Origin: Ceratothoa steindachneri
Lineage: Eukaryota; Arthropoda; Malacostraca; Isopoda; Cymothoidae
DNA: 64,000 nt
NCBI GenBank assembly: GCA_963969495.1
Contig: OZ018319.1
Coordinates: 207,660,247 to 207,724,246, forward strand
Direction: 5' to 3'
The first letter of the stretch is position 1. Each line of letters starts with the position of its first letter. The notes below the pieces were generated by a model, which was not told the DNA's origin, searched no databases, and saw nothing but the letters and a program-made list of their open reading frames with translations. Made by a program: the position numbers and the translations under genes. This document shows positions 23,760-36,129 of this stretch, piece by piece.

Positions 23760-24340
23760 GGTACTTCGGCTTTTAGGTGATCAGTTTTAGATAATTAACC
23801 GGAATTCAACACCTTTTAACACGGCAAAATTACTTGCTTCAATCCATGAACGGAGAAAAGGGTGAACGGTTAGGCAAAATATAGGGGTTATCATTTTTCT
23901 TGGCGGGCAGCATTAAAGTTGGTGAAAGCAACGTGGCTGTATTGAATTAATTATACTTATTTTTAATAATTTAGGATAGATTCTAACCTTTATTTTCATG
24001 ATATTCTTTAATAACCTCAAAACTTATAATAAATAAATATTAAACCTATTGAAATTAAATTGAGAATAATGCATTTTACTTGGATATAATTTGTATAGAT
24101 ATTGAAATATTTAATGAGATGAGTGCAATTTTTAGTGACTATTTATCAAAACAGTAAAGGTAATTCATAAGTTGTAATGTTCAGAAGTGCTGCAAAATTA
24201 TTTATCATTCCAATGAACTTCTAAGTTTTGGTTTATTATGATTCATTAAGTAGAGAGATTGAGCAGAAATGTATGTCGAGTCTAATAAAACAAGTAAATT
24301 ATCTAGCTTGTTTAGTCAAGTTAAAAATAGGATCACTTAG
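23760..24340. other. No feature recognised
   Basis: AT-rich sequence without tandem structure or coding motif. Confidence 0.4.
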
Positions 24341-24348
24341 GAAGGCAT

Positions 24349-24558
24349 CTAATTCAGTACATACTTGTTTTCAAACTCTTGGGTCGATATGAAGTCCAAT
24401 GATTTAGAGCTGGATATCTCCTGGCTCTTTATTAGCAACAATTGGGAAAGCACCGATACTAGTTCAAAATGATTTTTCATAAACATAAAATCATTAAATC
24501 TACAAGAAATTTCGGCAAGCAATTTTTCTATTTGAGAAATGTAAGCCTCAGGTACCAT
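24349..24558 (-). pseudogene. hAT-type transposase C-terminal fragment (tentative)
   Basis: A 69-residue frame, YISQIEKLLAEISCRFNDFM followed by FELVSVL and ending DFISTQEFENKY. It fits a block near the C-terminus of the ZBED5/GTF2IRD2-like group of hAT-derived transposases (Y-hydrophobic-IxxLxxEFxxRFxDF, then FxLxxxPF, then LQxxxxLKxKY). Only this block is recognisable. The neighbouring minus frame at 24597-24782 may be an upstream piece but lacks clear motifs. I am only moderately sure. Confidence 0.5.
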
Positions 24559-24799
24559 GTGGCCAGCGGCCCACGCTTTCTTTGCCTAGTCACGCTTTAA
24601 TGGCTATTTTTTTTCAGCAGCGTTTCATTTGTGTGCAAATATTTACATGTTGGATACCAATTTAATATCTCACATTGACTAACATCGTACGCCAGGCAGT
24701 GCAAAGCCTGGCGTAAGATGTTACGAAAAGCCTTATTTCTGTCTCCCCAAAATATGCGCGAATGAATTAGTTTATGTCCCAAATTAGAAGTTAAATTTT

Positions 24800-26270
24800 G
24801 AACGAATTAACTCGATATTTTACCCTAGGAACAAACTACCAACGACGATCTAATTCGGAATTATCCCTTAATGGGATATCAAGAGAAAGACGAAATTGCC
24901 TTTGAACAACGGGAACTTATCGTCTACTGCAGAACCAACCCAACCCTGAGAGCACAAAAAGAAGAATTGGTGTAAGAGATCTCACTTGAGGGTAACAAAA
25001 TCCAAAGCCTAATTAAATGGCTGGATCAGGAGGTCCTTCTCGCAAACCATCGGTGGTAAGGAACTTGAGCTCCTGCAAGAATAAGGATGTCATAGAACAA
25101 TGACTTTACTCTATCATCTAATCCAATTATTATTTAAGGCCGCCAGTCCGTTTCATTTGGTAGGGATGGCCCGAGGATGTACTGAAACCGATATAAAAAT
25201 AAGAATGACAATCACTGACAAACGCCTGTGTTAGATGCTGTCCCCTGTTGGAAAAACGGAGATGAAAAAGGGTGGTAACGTGTTCTGACAACATCCTGCA
25301 AGTGTTTGTAATCTTTTCATAGCTCAAGGGAAAGCCAACCGTTCGACGTCATGAGAGTAGTGGAGTGAAACGCCATAGTTAGATTTATAGAGACAGAAGA
25401 GTGATGCGTTATGTGTGTGCGAAGTAAACCGAATAACTGCAGTGTTTTAATTTTGCCCCGAGCGTGATGACCAAAGAGGGTTAAACTGCCTATACGGATG
25501 CACGAGAGACGATACCCAGTCTCGATTGACGAGAGTTCCGTACAAAACTGCCGGTAATCGAACCCACGCAACCATGGGTGATAATCTAGGGACATAATGT
25601 GCCAGTAACACATTTGGACTCCCTAAATTCCTGGACTCCGTACGATCAAGCCGAGTGGGTAGACAGACCGCTTCAGATGGATGCTTACTGTTAATTAGCG
25701 TGTATGTAAGTGTTTTAAAGTCTTCAATGTATCTCTGTTTGCCCATGTGGGAACATAACACCCGTATACACGCGCACACGCACACGTATTCAGGCTCAAT
25801 TTCGAGTAATGTACTCTAAACTTTTCCGTGTGAGAGCAAAAAGAAAGAAAAACCTTTTCTTCGCTTTTTCCAGTGTGTGCTTGAGATTCACTGACGCGCG
25901 TGTATACGAGCGATTATTGTTTGTGTAAGCATGAATGTGGCCCGGTGGGGTCGGGGGGCTGCGGCTGGGACGTCGCCAGTGTGAGAGAGGGGGTAGGGTA
26001 ACGAGTGGAGAGGGTGATGACTCAGATAGCATTATCTCCGACACGAGAAATGCATTTGGGCCCGACGCGGCTGCCACCAGGAGTAAGGCGATAGTGTCGC
26101 AACGCCGGCCCTCCTCTCGCCCCAAAGACCAGCTACACCCCCATCACACACTCACTGTTGCGCGCGTGCACACACACAAATACACGCACAGATTTCCAAC
26201 CTTTTAATTATCGAGATTGGAGAAAAGCCGCTTTCTTTAATCAAGCGAGGCTCGCACACGATATTTTTTA
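24800..26270. other. No gene recognised; locally GC-rich patch
   Basis: 25930-26190 is noticeably GC- and CpG-rich for this window, with mutually overlapping open frames on both strands and no recognised motif. The minus-strand word GGGTTCGATTACCGGC near 25555-25570 resembles a tRNA B box and could be part of a decayed SINE. Short CA/CG alternating runs lie at 25772-25787 and 26160-26185. Confidence 0.4.
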
Positions 26271-26279
26271 CCAATCTTT

Positions 26280-28235
26280 GCCTCTCCTTCTCTGTCGTCC
26301 TCGGGTTTACTCTAGCCCCTAAACCCCTCCTGTATCCTTCTCGGCATTTCTATGGTCTCTAAACCCCCTTCTCTGTCGTCTTCGGGCTTACTCTGGCACC
26401 TGAACCCCTTCTGTATCCTCCTTGGTATTTCTCTGACCTTTAAACCCCTCGGTTGTACTCTGGCTCCTAAACCCCTTCTCTGCCGTCATCGGTATTTAAT
26501 TGGCCTTTAAACCTCCTTTTCTGTTATCATCGGTATTCTTCTGGCCCTTGAACCCCTTTTGTGTCACTCATTGAATTCCTCTTGTTCTTGTGTCCCTTCT
26601 CCGTCACTCTCGGAATTCATCTAGTCCTTGGGCTCTTTCTCCGTTGCTCTCAGTATGCATCTGGCCCTTGAACCTCTTCTGCATCGTCTTCGATATTACT
26701 CTGGCCCTTGACCTATATTCTGCCGTGTTGAGGCTTCCTCTGAACTTTAAGCTCTTCTCCGTTCTGCTCGAGATTTGTCGAGTCCTTTAATTTCTTCTCC
26801 TTCCTCCACTTTATAAATCGGGTCCTTGAACTCCTTTACCCTCGTCCTCGGTATTCCTTTGGCCCAGGAACCCCTTCTCCTCTCTCCACGCTAAACTTCT
26901 GGCCCTTGAGCCCCTTGACCCTCGTCTTCGGTATTTCTTTGACCCATGAACATCTTCTCTTTTCTCAAGCTAAATTTCTGGCCCTTGAGCCCCTTTACCC
27001 TCGTCCTCGGTATTCCTTTGGCCCATGAGCCCTTTCTCCTCCCTTCACGCTAAACCTCTAGCCCTTGAACCCCTTGACCCTCGTTATCGGTATTCCTTTG
27101 GCCCATGAACATCTTCTCTTTCAATCACGCTAAACATCACGACCTCGAGCCTCTTTACCCTCGTCCTCGGTATTCCTTTGGTCCATGAACCTTTTCTCCT
27201 TCCTTCATGCTAATCTTCTAGCTTTTGAACTCTTTGGCCCTCGTGCTCGGTATTCCTTTGGTCCAGGAACCCCTTCTTTGTCTTTGCTCTTGAACGAATT
27301 CTTCATCGTCATGGAAATTTAGCTGGCCCTTGAATCCTTTCTCCTTCGACAGTGGTATTCCCCGACCCTTGAACGCTTTCTTCGTCTTTTTTGTTAGCAC
27401 CGTCGTCCTTGGTATTCCTCTAGCCTTTAAACCCCTTCTCCTCCGCCAACGGTATTATTTTTATCCCATGAATACCCTCTCCGTCATACCACTATTCATC
27501 TGCGCCTTGAATTTATTCCCCTCCGCACTCGGTATTCTTCTGGATCTTTAACCCTTTCTCCGTCGTCCTCGGTATTCCACTATCCGTTAAATCCCTTCCC
27601 GAAATCATCGGTATTGCTCTGGGCCTTGAAACCTTTATCGACCTTTATTGGAATTACTCTAGCTAATGAACAACTTCTCCGTCATACTTGGCATTCGTAT
27701 TCCATTATCCGTTAAATCCCTTCCCGAAATCATCGGTATTGCTTTGGGCCTTGAACCCTTTATCGATCTTTATTGGTATTACTCTAGCTAATGAACTACT
27801 TCTTCGTCGTACTTGGTATTCTTAGAGCCCTTGGACCTCTGATCTATCCTTAGTATTCGTCTTGACATTTATCCTCTTATATGAATCCTCGTTATTCATC
27901 TGGCCCATGAACCCTTTCTCTGTCGTCATGGACTTTCTTCTATCCCTTGATCCCTTCATCCGTCGTCCTGCTCATTCGTCTCACCCTTGAACCCCTTCTT
28001 CATCATTCTCGGTATTCCTGTGGCTCATGAATCCCTTCTACTACGTCAACTGTATTCCTTTGGCCCTTGATACCCTTCTCCGTTTTCCTGGGCATTCATC
28101 TAAGAAATTACCCCTTCACAATCTTCTCTATTTCTGAAAACCTTGAAGACTTTCTCCACTATCCTCGGTGTTCCTCTAGGACTTGAACCCTTTCTCCGTC
28201 ATAATCGATATTCCTCTATCCATTGTACCCCTTTT
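26280..28235. repeat. Minisatellite, about 40-bp unit, with higher-order structure
   Basis: Nearly 2 kb of diverged units combining the words CCTCGGTATTCCT, TGGCCCTTGAACCCCTTCT and CCGTCGT. Between about 26830 and 27270 pairs of units form a dimer (TGGCCCATGAACATCTTCTC alternating with CTGGCCCTTGAGCCCCTT plus CACGCTAAAC). A 125-bp block around ATCCGTTAAATCCCTTCCCG is duplicated (about 27574 and 27699). No coding function is indicated. Confidence 0.92.
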
Positions 28236-28239
28236 TTCT

Positions 28240-29280
28240 TCGTCTCCTCCTACGACTAGACACGATTAGCCTCGCGCGAGTCTACTCTGACGTTTGGGTT
28301 TCTTCAACCATGGCTGATCAGAGGATCGTTTAGGGCCTCCTACACTCGACGCCACTATGCTCTCTCCTTACTAAGTTGGCTACGCACAAAAATGCCTTGC
28401 TTCCCCGCAACAGGAACCGACTTGAGCTCTTCACACGAGGTGCGACATCTAGAGCGGTTATGGCGAGAAGGAGCTGTACTTTTGTTGGCGCTCTTTGAGT
28501 AAGATCCGTCCTCGATCTGGACAACCTTGACTTGGTGAGGGAACAAAATTTTCAAATTAAAACTGGCCTGACCAACGAGGGCATTTTCGGTCAACAGAGA
28601 ATGAGTGGAGGCAGAGACAAGAAAGAAAGGGTGAATTGCTAAAATTACCGCTGGTAACCAAAATCCCAATGTATTTCCATTGGCGCGAGAAGACATGAAA
28701 CAAACTTCAAGAACCAGAATCGGGGGAGGTGAGCAGTGAGAACCAAATTTGGAGTCAGGAAAAGAACTTGGAAGTCGAGGGTTATTGGTTTTACTGCGGT
28801 TCATTGTCAAGAGAGACTGGGGGGGGGGGATGATTATGTAAGAGAGGATAGTGAAATGCACAAAAAGATCAGAATGGCAATCATTGATGAGCCCAAACGT
28901 CCAAGGGCCCATCATCGTTGGGCGGGGGCGTAAAAGAGGATAATTAATGTACATAAAGATCATAATGACAATCATTGATGAGCCCAAACATCCCAAGAGG
29001 CTATCATCGTTTCAGGGGCGTAATTTTGTTGAGGGGTTTTACACCAAACAGCGATGATGGAACCCTTCTGAACTCCAAGGGCGCCTCACCGACTACCCGC
29101 CAGAGGTATCTGGGCATGAGTATCCACAAAAGGGCCCCTGTTACTCTAACGAAAGGGGTTCCGAAAAAGAGGATAGAGAGTAGCTATGTGGTGAAGACAG
29201 AAAAGGATATATAGCGGTATTGAGATTGGCTATACGCACGATGATGTGTGAGTGTATGAGTGTGTGGAGATGTGATGATC
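28240..29280. other. No gene recognised
   Basis: A 213-residue minus-strand frame covers 28355-28996. It overlaps a tandem duplication and shows no family motif, so I do not call it. Composition is more balanced than in most of the window. Confidence 0.4.
28843..29026. repeat. Two-copy tandem duplication, 92-bp period
   Basis: AGAGGATA begins at 28843 and 28935. Both copies contain CAATCATTGATGAGCCCAAA and the ATCATCG...GGGGCGTA ending. Confidence 0.85.
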
Positions 29281-29289
29281 GGATAATTA

Positions 29290-29894
29290 TATAACAGGTA
29301 GGCTACTGGCACTAAATTGCATGATTCAATAGGCCCAGCGAAAACCTCCAAACAATGGACGCGCAGTGGTCTTATTAAATCCCATCTTACTCAACACCTA
29401 AAAAATAATATGTATGAAATTGGAATAAGGAAGTGAGAATGTATAGATTAATTTGCATCTATGAATTTGAATACAAAAAATATAAGGAATTTAAATATAT
29501 TTGTTAATATATATATATATATATATAAATATATACATATAGAAGGCAAGCAGCCAGTGGAAGTGAGCGCGGAACACACGAATGTACGAACGTGTGAAGG
29601 GTTAGAGACACCTGTATAAATAAGAAAACGCATAGACAAACAATTCGCGTCTCAGAATAGATTTATCAAAAAACGGAAGTCTACGAAGCACCTGGGTAAA
29701 TACACCCGTTGACCAATAGAAATTGTATCAGAGAGATGCGACAAACGTATCCTGGTATATAGATAAAACTTGGGATATGTAAGTAATTCAACATACACAG
29801 CTTTCGGTAGCTCCGCCTAAGGGGTGGAGAACCAGGAACTCGACAACTGAAGCTCATCCCAGGGACGATTATAGGCCACGCTTTCTGGTAAATA

Positions 29895-29965
<71 letters not shown>

Positions 29966-30190
29966 CTAATTCGCCCGCAAAGTAACTTCGTGACGTGCCT
30001 ATTGCCCCATTAATAGGCCAATATTAGAATAAAGTATATTTTGAAACGTCCTTCTTTACTTAGATTAACCCTACAATCTTTGGTAAACCCAGCCAAAATA
30101 AGAACATAGTGAAGAAATCATCTTTGTAGTCAGATACTTAATTCAGCTTCAAATAAGTTGGGTGCCCCAATAGGCAGCCAGTCTCCAACC
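29290..30190 (+). repeat. Dispersed repeat family B, copy 1 (LTR-like, with (TA)n)
   Basis: It shares an ordered series of words with 51.4-52.6 kb: AGGTAGGCTACTGGCACTAA, TAGGCCCAGCGA, ACCTGGGTAAATAC, ACAGCTTTCGGTAGCTC, AAGGGGTG, a long (TA)n, then TAGGCCAATATTAGAATAAA followed by GT and TATTTT, CGTCCTT and AACCCAGCC. The AATAAAGT word and the absence of coding sequence suggest a solo LTR or non-autonomous element. This is an inference. Confidence 0.65.
29897..29963. repeat. (TA)n microsatellite
   Basis: About 66 bp of uninterrupted TA inside family B copy 1. The other family B copy has a longer (TA)n at the equivalent place. Confidence 0.98.
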
Positions 30191-30194
30191 TAAC

Positions 30195-31060
30195 GCTGAA
30201 GTGTTATGGCCGCGCTCTCAGGGATTGAACATTCGTCTTGACGTTAGAAATCCAATGCCGGATCCACCCAGGATAGCGAGACCACCAGGGGCATTGTTAG
30301 GGAGCACCAGAGTGAGGACAGGGGAAGCAAATTCCACCCTCTCTCGGGGCAAAGAGGGACTTCGAATCGGCCTTGGAGAGGCAAGGAGAGACTAACCGAG
30401 ATAAACACATAAATACAGCAAGAAAGGATGGACGAAGGAACAAAGATAAACGACAGATAGACCAAAGAACAGAGAGTCCAGACGATTCGGGGACGAGCTC
30501 AAGGCTCGCCCTTGCTACCCCAGCCTTCTTAAAACTAAACATCTCATCCTTGTTACCTGTCCTTCAAGAACATCGGATCCTTTGTTATGCTACATTAAGA
30601 AGGACAAAAAAAAGGCCTCAGGCCCGTAGTGGAGAAGCCTCTTGACAACGGCGCAGTAATTTTTACCTTTTTTAAGAAGTTGAGTGAGAGAGGAGGTTAA
30701 ATCCTTGCGTGAAATATCGCCTAGATGTGAAATGCCAGGTATAACGAGATGGGAGAAAAATAGGAGTGTACTAGTGAAGATAAGGACATCGAGCACGAGA
30801 CTAATTATGTTGTGGGATAGTAGACGAGGATGGAAAAAGTGTAGGTAGAGAAGGAAACAAGGGTGTTTCAGTTGTCATCTTTTTCTAATTTATTTCAAAT
30901 ATTTTCGGGGGGAGGGGAGTATTTTAAGAGTGTAGTTTGCTAATGTGTTATACTAAAAACATTGCAACCCTCAATTAGGAAGAAAGTTTGACTGAATATC
31001 TTGATTTATCGATAGCTACTCAAATTATACTTATAAAGGAAGGTAAAGATCGTACAATTC
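30195..31060. other. No feature recognised
   Basis: Mixed composition. The 90-residue plus frame (30373-30645) and the opposite-strand frames over it show no recognised motif. 30840-31060 is AT-rich. Confidence 0.4.
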
Positions 31061-31195
31061 TATATTATTCATATACAGTGTTCAGGCTAAATATGATGGT
31101 TTTCATTAAATAAAAAACGCAATATCTCCCCCTAAAATAAATGTATTATAAAAGTTAAGAAAATATCAACTAGATTATGGCTGAGAGATAACAGT

Positions 31196-32080
31196 TTACT
31201 CAAAGTATTCTCTCTCAGCATCAACGACGGCATCAAGACGACTTTGGAACCTGACGTATGCGTTGCTTACTGGAAATATCAAAAACATGTCCTTGATCAT
31301 GACCACCAGCTCGGATTTGCAAGCAGAGTGGCTGGTGTCTTTCTAAACCGCGTCACACACATAGTAACATATGGGAATAAAATCGAGGGATCCAGGAACC
31401 CAGAAAGCGGGGATGGTAAAGTCGTAGAAATTCTCAAACAACCACTTCTGACTCTTACTCTGGAGGTATCGCTCAGCACCAACCCTCTTCACCCAGGATT
31501 TGACCACAATCACCAAAAGCTCTATATAGCCTTTTGAACTGATCCTAAGACCGTGCTCGAACCTGTGGCGCGGCATTGTATCACCCTCACTAGAGACACG
31601 CCTACAGAGTATCAAAGTTTAAGGGAACTTGGATTTAATGATACGTGGAAGATCTCATTGTTTGTAGGCAAGCTACCTCAAGTTCTGATGGTTTTGTAAT
31701 TGGTTGTGGTAGAAGTTCTTTTCTTCTAAGAACCATATCGTTCTCAGCTCAACAGGATGATTCAGCTTGTTTAAGAAATTATTTGCCTTCGTCAAGCGGT
31801 TCTCCTTGACCTTTGCTGACAGGATTTTTCCCTAACCACTCTTGTACGTTTGATAGTGAAGAGCCTCATTTAGAGCCAGTTTAATGGAGAGGACTCCGGT
31901 ATTCATCTCTCTCGTCAAAGTTCGGATTTATTTGATTTATTCTTCCATCACCTTGCCTTGCAGTTGGATGAATTCCTTGGTCCGGACGCTGTCAGAAGAC
32001 CTGCTGTATGTATTCTTTTCTTCTGGCTATGGTTTCGACGTCTCTGTTACAGATATCCATGTCACGTGTTATATATAGCC
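31196..32080 (-). pseudogene. mariner-type transposase pseudogene
   Basis: The minus strand, read across frames, gives almost a whole mariner/Tc1-superfamily transposase. Pieces are SVRTKEFIQLQGKVMEE (about 31990), LALNEALHYQTYKSG, KVKENRLTKANNFLNKLNHP (about 31780-31840), TIWFLEEKNFYHNQLQNHQN (the FSDEKNF block, with the first catalytic Asp lost), PRIIKSKFP, HGLRISSKGYIELLVIVVKS, then a direct jump to SQKWLFENFYDF (the QQDxAPxH block with the second Asp is deleted), then FWVPGSLDFIPICYYVCDAV (third block), and the C-terminus YVRFQSRLDAVVDAEREYFE, ending at a stop at 31196. It has lost two of three catalytic residues and is inactive. Clear terminal inverted repeats were not found; CAGTGTTCAGG near 31077 is a candidate left end. 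Confidence 0.85.
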
Positions 32081-32242
32081 TTTACATCGTTCGCAGAGCA
32101 TTGAGCAGCAATCATAATATCAGCATTTTGATATCGGGGCGAATGATCACGATGTAAGTAACTCTTTCCAATATTCAGATAACTTCCCGTCCTCCATTTT
32201 AGCTAACTTTTTCTAAAATAAAACATTAATCTGTAGTCTATC

Positions 32243-33735
32243 CAACGTCGTTGACTGTACATTAACTGTACATCAAAAGTATATCAATTCTATATCAACT
32301 GTACCTCAGCTGTACACTAACTGTACACCAAATGTAGATTAATTCTACATCAACTGTACATTAACTGTACACCGACTGTACCCCAATATACAGCAATGAT
32401 ACAGCAACTGCACACCAACTGAACACTAACTGTGCACCAACTCTACATCAACTGATACCATGTACACAATTGTACATCAGCTCTACACCAATTTCACATG
32501 AACTGGACATCAAATGTACATCAATTGTAGTTCAACTGAACATCAACTATATACCAATTGTAAACTAATTGTACATCAACTGTAACCAATTCTACATCAA
32601 GTGCACATCATCTGTAAATCAACTGTACAATAACTGTACACCAATTATACATCAATCTAACATCAATTGTACACCAATTATACATCAACTATACATCAAC
32701 TGTACACTAATTGTACATCAATTGTACACTAATTATACATCAACTTTACATCAACTGTACACTAATTGTACATCAACTGCACATCAACTGATTATCATCA
32801 AATGGACAATAACACCTACACCAACCTGTAAATCAACTGTACACACATCTACTGTATTTCAAATGTACATCAACTGTACGATAACTGTACACAAATTGTA
32901 CGTCAACAGAACATCAACTCTGTACCAACTGTACACCAGCTGCACAACAATTCTATACCAACTAAAACCACGTAGACAATTGTACATTAACTGTAAACCA
33001 ATTGTACATGAACCTTACATCAACTCTATTTCAACTGAACATCAACTCTATACCAACAGTGAACTAATTGTGCATCAACTGTACACAAATTGTGCATCAA
33101 CTATGGATAAATTATACACCAATTGTACATCAATTGCACATCATGTTATATTAACTTTACATCATCTGTGCACCAAGTGTATATCAACTGTACACAAATT
33201 ATACACCAACCTTACATCAAATATACAATTGTACACCAATTTTGCATCAACTCTAAAACAACTGTACATCAACTCTATACCAACTGCATTTGAACCAAAC
33301 ATCAACTGTAAACCAATTTTAAATTAACTGTACACCGATTGTATATCAAATGTAGACCAGCTGTTCATCAAATCTACACCAACTGTGCATCAACTCTACA
33401 TTAACTGCACATCACATGTATTTCAACTGTTAACCAAATGTAAATCTGTACATAAACTGTATTTCAAGCGTACATCTGCTGTACACCAACTGGACAATAA
33501 CTTTACATCAATTTTACGTCAATTGTATACCAACTGAACATCAGTTGTACATCAACTGTATATCGACTGTAGATCAACTATACACCAACTGTACAAAACC
33601 TGTGCACTAACTGTACACCAATTATATTCATCAACCTTACCTCAACCGAACATCAACTGTACATAAACTGTATTTAAACTGTACATCAACTGTACACTAA
33701 CTGTACAGAAAATATACACCAACTTTATATCGACT
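32243..33735. repeat. Minisatellite, 11-bp unit (AACTGTACATC)
   Basis: About 130 imperfect copies of an 11-bp unit, AACTGTACATC or AACTGTACACC, many containing the palindrome TGTACA. Because 11 is not a multiple of three and the plus strand of the unit has no stop in any phase, it generates a 252-residue frame (32569-33327) with an 11-residue period of the NCTPIIHQLYI type. The frame is a by-product of the repeat and I do not call it a gene. Confidence 0.97.
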
Positions 33736-33736
33736 G

Positions 33737-33791
33737 TACCGCTTTATACTCACAGCCAAGTCGGAGACTTGGCGGTGAGTATAAAGCGGTA
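33737..33791. repeat. Near-perfect 55-nt hairpin
   Basis: The arms TACCGCTTTATACTCAC (33737-33753) and GTGAGTATAAAGCGGTA (33775-33791) are exact reverse complements. After one mismatched pair, GCCAAGTC (33755-33762) pairs with GACTTGGC (33766-33773) around a GGA loop. It lies directly at the right edge of the 11-bp array and is not built from that unit. Confidence 0.95.
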
Positions 33792-33799
33792 TGAAAAGC

Positions 33800-35527
33800 T
33801 CTCATTAGTTAAATCCAATTTGACCGAAGCAGACGTGTACCCGATCGGCGCCTCAATATTTCACAGGTAAAAATATTAACAACTGCTTTACCACTGCTTA
33901 ATGACTCAATCAACGTTTAATTACTTGGTGCGAGTTCCAGGCAGATTTGCCCCAAAGTAGATAAATTAATCTGAAGGGTTGGCTACATTGGTACGATTCT
34001 TGTCCTTTTGCCCGCACTTTCTGTTGCAGAAGTATTGAACACGGATTCAATCAGCACATTTGAATCATTTACTAAGAATATGTCTCAAGGCGAACCAGAA
34101 GCAATTGGGGTAAATCTCTCGACCCTTTTGCTTCTCTCATGGCCAGCTGTATGAAACCACTTCCCGCGCAGCGCAGAAACACTCATTGTTCGATCTAACG
34201 AACAAGAAACATGGTTTATCTCTAAGCCCTCGAGAACTAAGAGTCCAAGACCCAGAAGTTGAATATGGAATGTCATGGTAATGTGAAAATCGTTCTCTGT
34301 TAGTATTTCATGATACACTATTCCATTACTCACAAGTAAAAAATAAACTTTACATTCTTATTCTTACCAACTTTTAATTGAGCAATTTAACTTAAGCAGA
34401 GACTTTAATTTGTTCAACATAGTTTTTTTTATGTCGGGGCAACGCCGAGTACCTTTGCTAGTTTATTTATAAAATGGGAACGAAGAGACAAAGATTAGAA
34501 GTTAGGAAATCGAATGTTCTTTCCTAACTTTTATTTTTTTTAGTTTATTATTTTCAGATGCAATTTTTGAATGAAGATTAATGTAGACTTATGCAGTTAA
34601 CAGTGAGGCACACTGTCATATTTCAACTTAATATCTAAAGAATTCTCGACCAGTGAAATGAGTAAATAGATATTATACCCAACAGAATATCTCGGTGGGG
34701 GGAGGATGCCGGGCTATCTGTAGAATGATTCAATTTTCTAAAGAAACTAATCTCTCTTTGGATCTATGGTGTTTGGTGCCCCTTCTCCGATTTTCTTTGT
34801 AAATTTTACCCTTAATGCATTTTTTTATGCTTATTCCAAATATGCATTTTGTTTGTTGCTTTTATAGAAATGATTATTTTTAAGGTTAGATTAGATTAAA
34901 TAATCACAGAATTAAATCATTTGAAATTATTCAATTAAACTAGTGGAAATTATTAAGTTAAAATCAATTTTATTTTCAGGCACCTACCTATGAATTATAT
35001 ACTCGTAAGTATGATTAAGTTTTAGGCGTAAAAGTAAATGGGAAAAAGCATTGGTTTAGAAGTAAGTTTTTTGCTTCCAGAGGAATCTTCTGATGAATTG
35101 CACCGAAGGTTCCCTCGTTAGTAGGGTAATTAAAATAAGGGAAAGTGTGTAACCAAGGGTATGTAATAAAATGGCTTAACGTTCTTTGAAGTTTCTTTGA
35201 TGTTTCACTATGTTCTCTAAACGTTGTTTGAATTTTGTCTCTTTGTTTGTTAAGATCCCTTTACATTGTTTGAAGTTTGTTTGGTAAGCCATTTGTTCAG
35301 ACGCCAATCGAGGGGTGCTGTTTAACGAGGAGGGAGTTAAGTCAGTAGATAAAAGCGATATACAGTCATTTACCCTATGAGGGGGTTTCACTTGCTTGCT
35401 GCGGTCTCATAACTCTAAAGACGAACACACTTACTGATCTTGTAGAGGGCATTTAGGTATAGCTAGTTTGGTTGGAGTTGTTGGCAAAAGCGAGATCTAA
35501 ATCTATCATTCCTTTGTTATTCGAAAT

Positions 35528-35612
<85 letters not shown>

Positions 35613-36125
35613 GCCCCAACTGCCCACTCGCGAATTCTGAGGACATTGGCCGGGGTGTCATAAGAATGTCTAAAATGACCCTTCCTTTCTCGCGAAAATC
35701 TATGATTTACCGCTAATCCGAAGAGCAGGTCGCTGTAAACAAGTTCATGTGTGTTTGTCTAGGAATGTTCTTGCCAGTATATGTGCATGTGTTTGACTAG
35801 GAATGTGTTTGCTTTTATGTGAGGGGGGCGATGTTGATCATAATTTTGACCACACTCCTGGCTCTTGAAAGTTCGAAACCGTTAGGGTTTGCGAAGTTTT
35901 AAAATAACTCAAATTTAGTCAAATACTAAGTCATTCTGAGTTTTATTTGTTTGGTTTTCTAAAATTACGCATAAATTAATCACCTAATTCTCTAAAACGC
36001 GTTTTAGCCAATAAAGCTACTGCTCTTTGTGGCTGTTTCGGGCAGGAGCCATTAAATTGCGGAGCAGATGCGCCTGCTAACGCCGACCATTGGCAACGTT
36101 ACTAGGTTTCTTGGTTCTGGTTCTA
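33800..36125. other. No gene recognised
   Basis: Mostly AT-rich, with no family motifs. A small minus frame at 34085-34333 (82 residues) is unrecognised. The stretch 35170-35290 has loosely repetitive TTTGAAGTTTGTTTG words. Confidence 0.45.
35531..35609. repeat. (TC)n microsatellite
   Basis: About 79 bp of perfect TC repeat. The SLSLSL frame across it is an artefact. Confidence 0.98.
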
Positions 36126-36129
36126 ATTC

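Noticed and set aside
25540..25580. Possible tRNA or SINE B box (minus strand)
   Set aside because: One B-box-like word only; no convincing A box or cloverleaf could be drawn.
28355..28996. 213-residue minus-strand frame
   Set aside because: It shows no family motif, includes a 92-bp tandem duplication, and has no supporting signals. Kept only as unrecognised sequence.
32569..33327. 252-residue open frame
   Set aside because: It lies wholly within the 11-bp minisatellite and has an exact 11-residue period, which follows from the repeat arithmetic.
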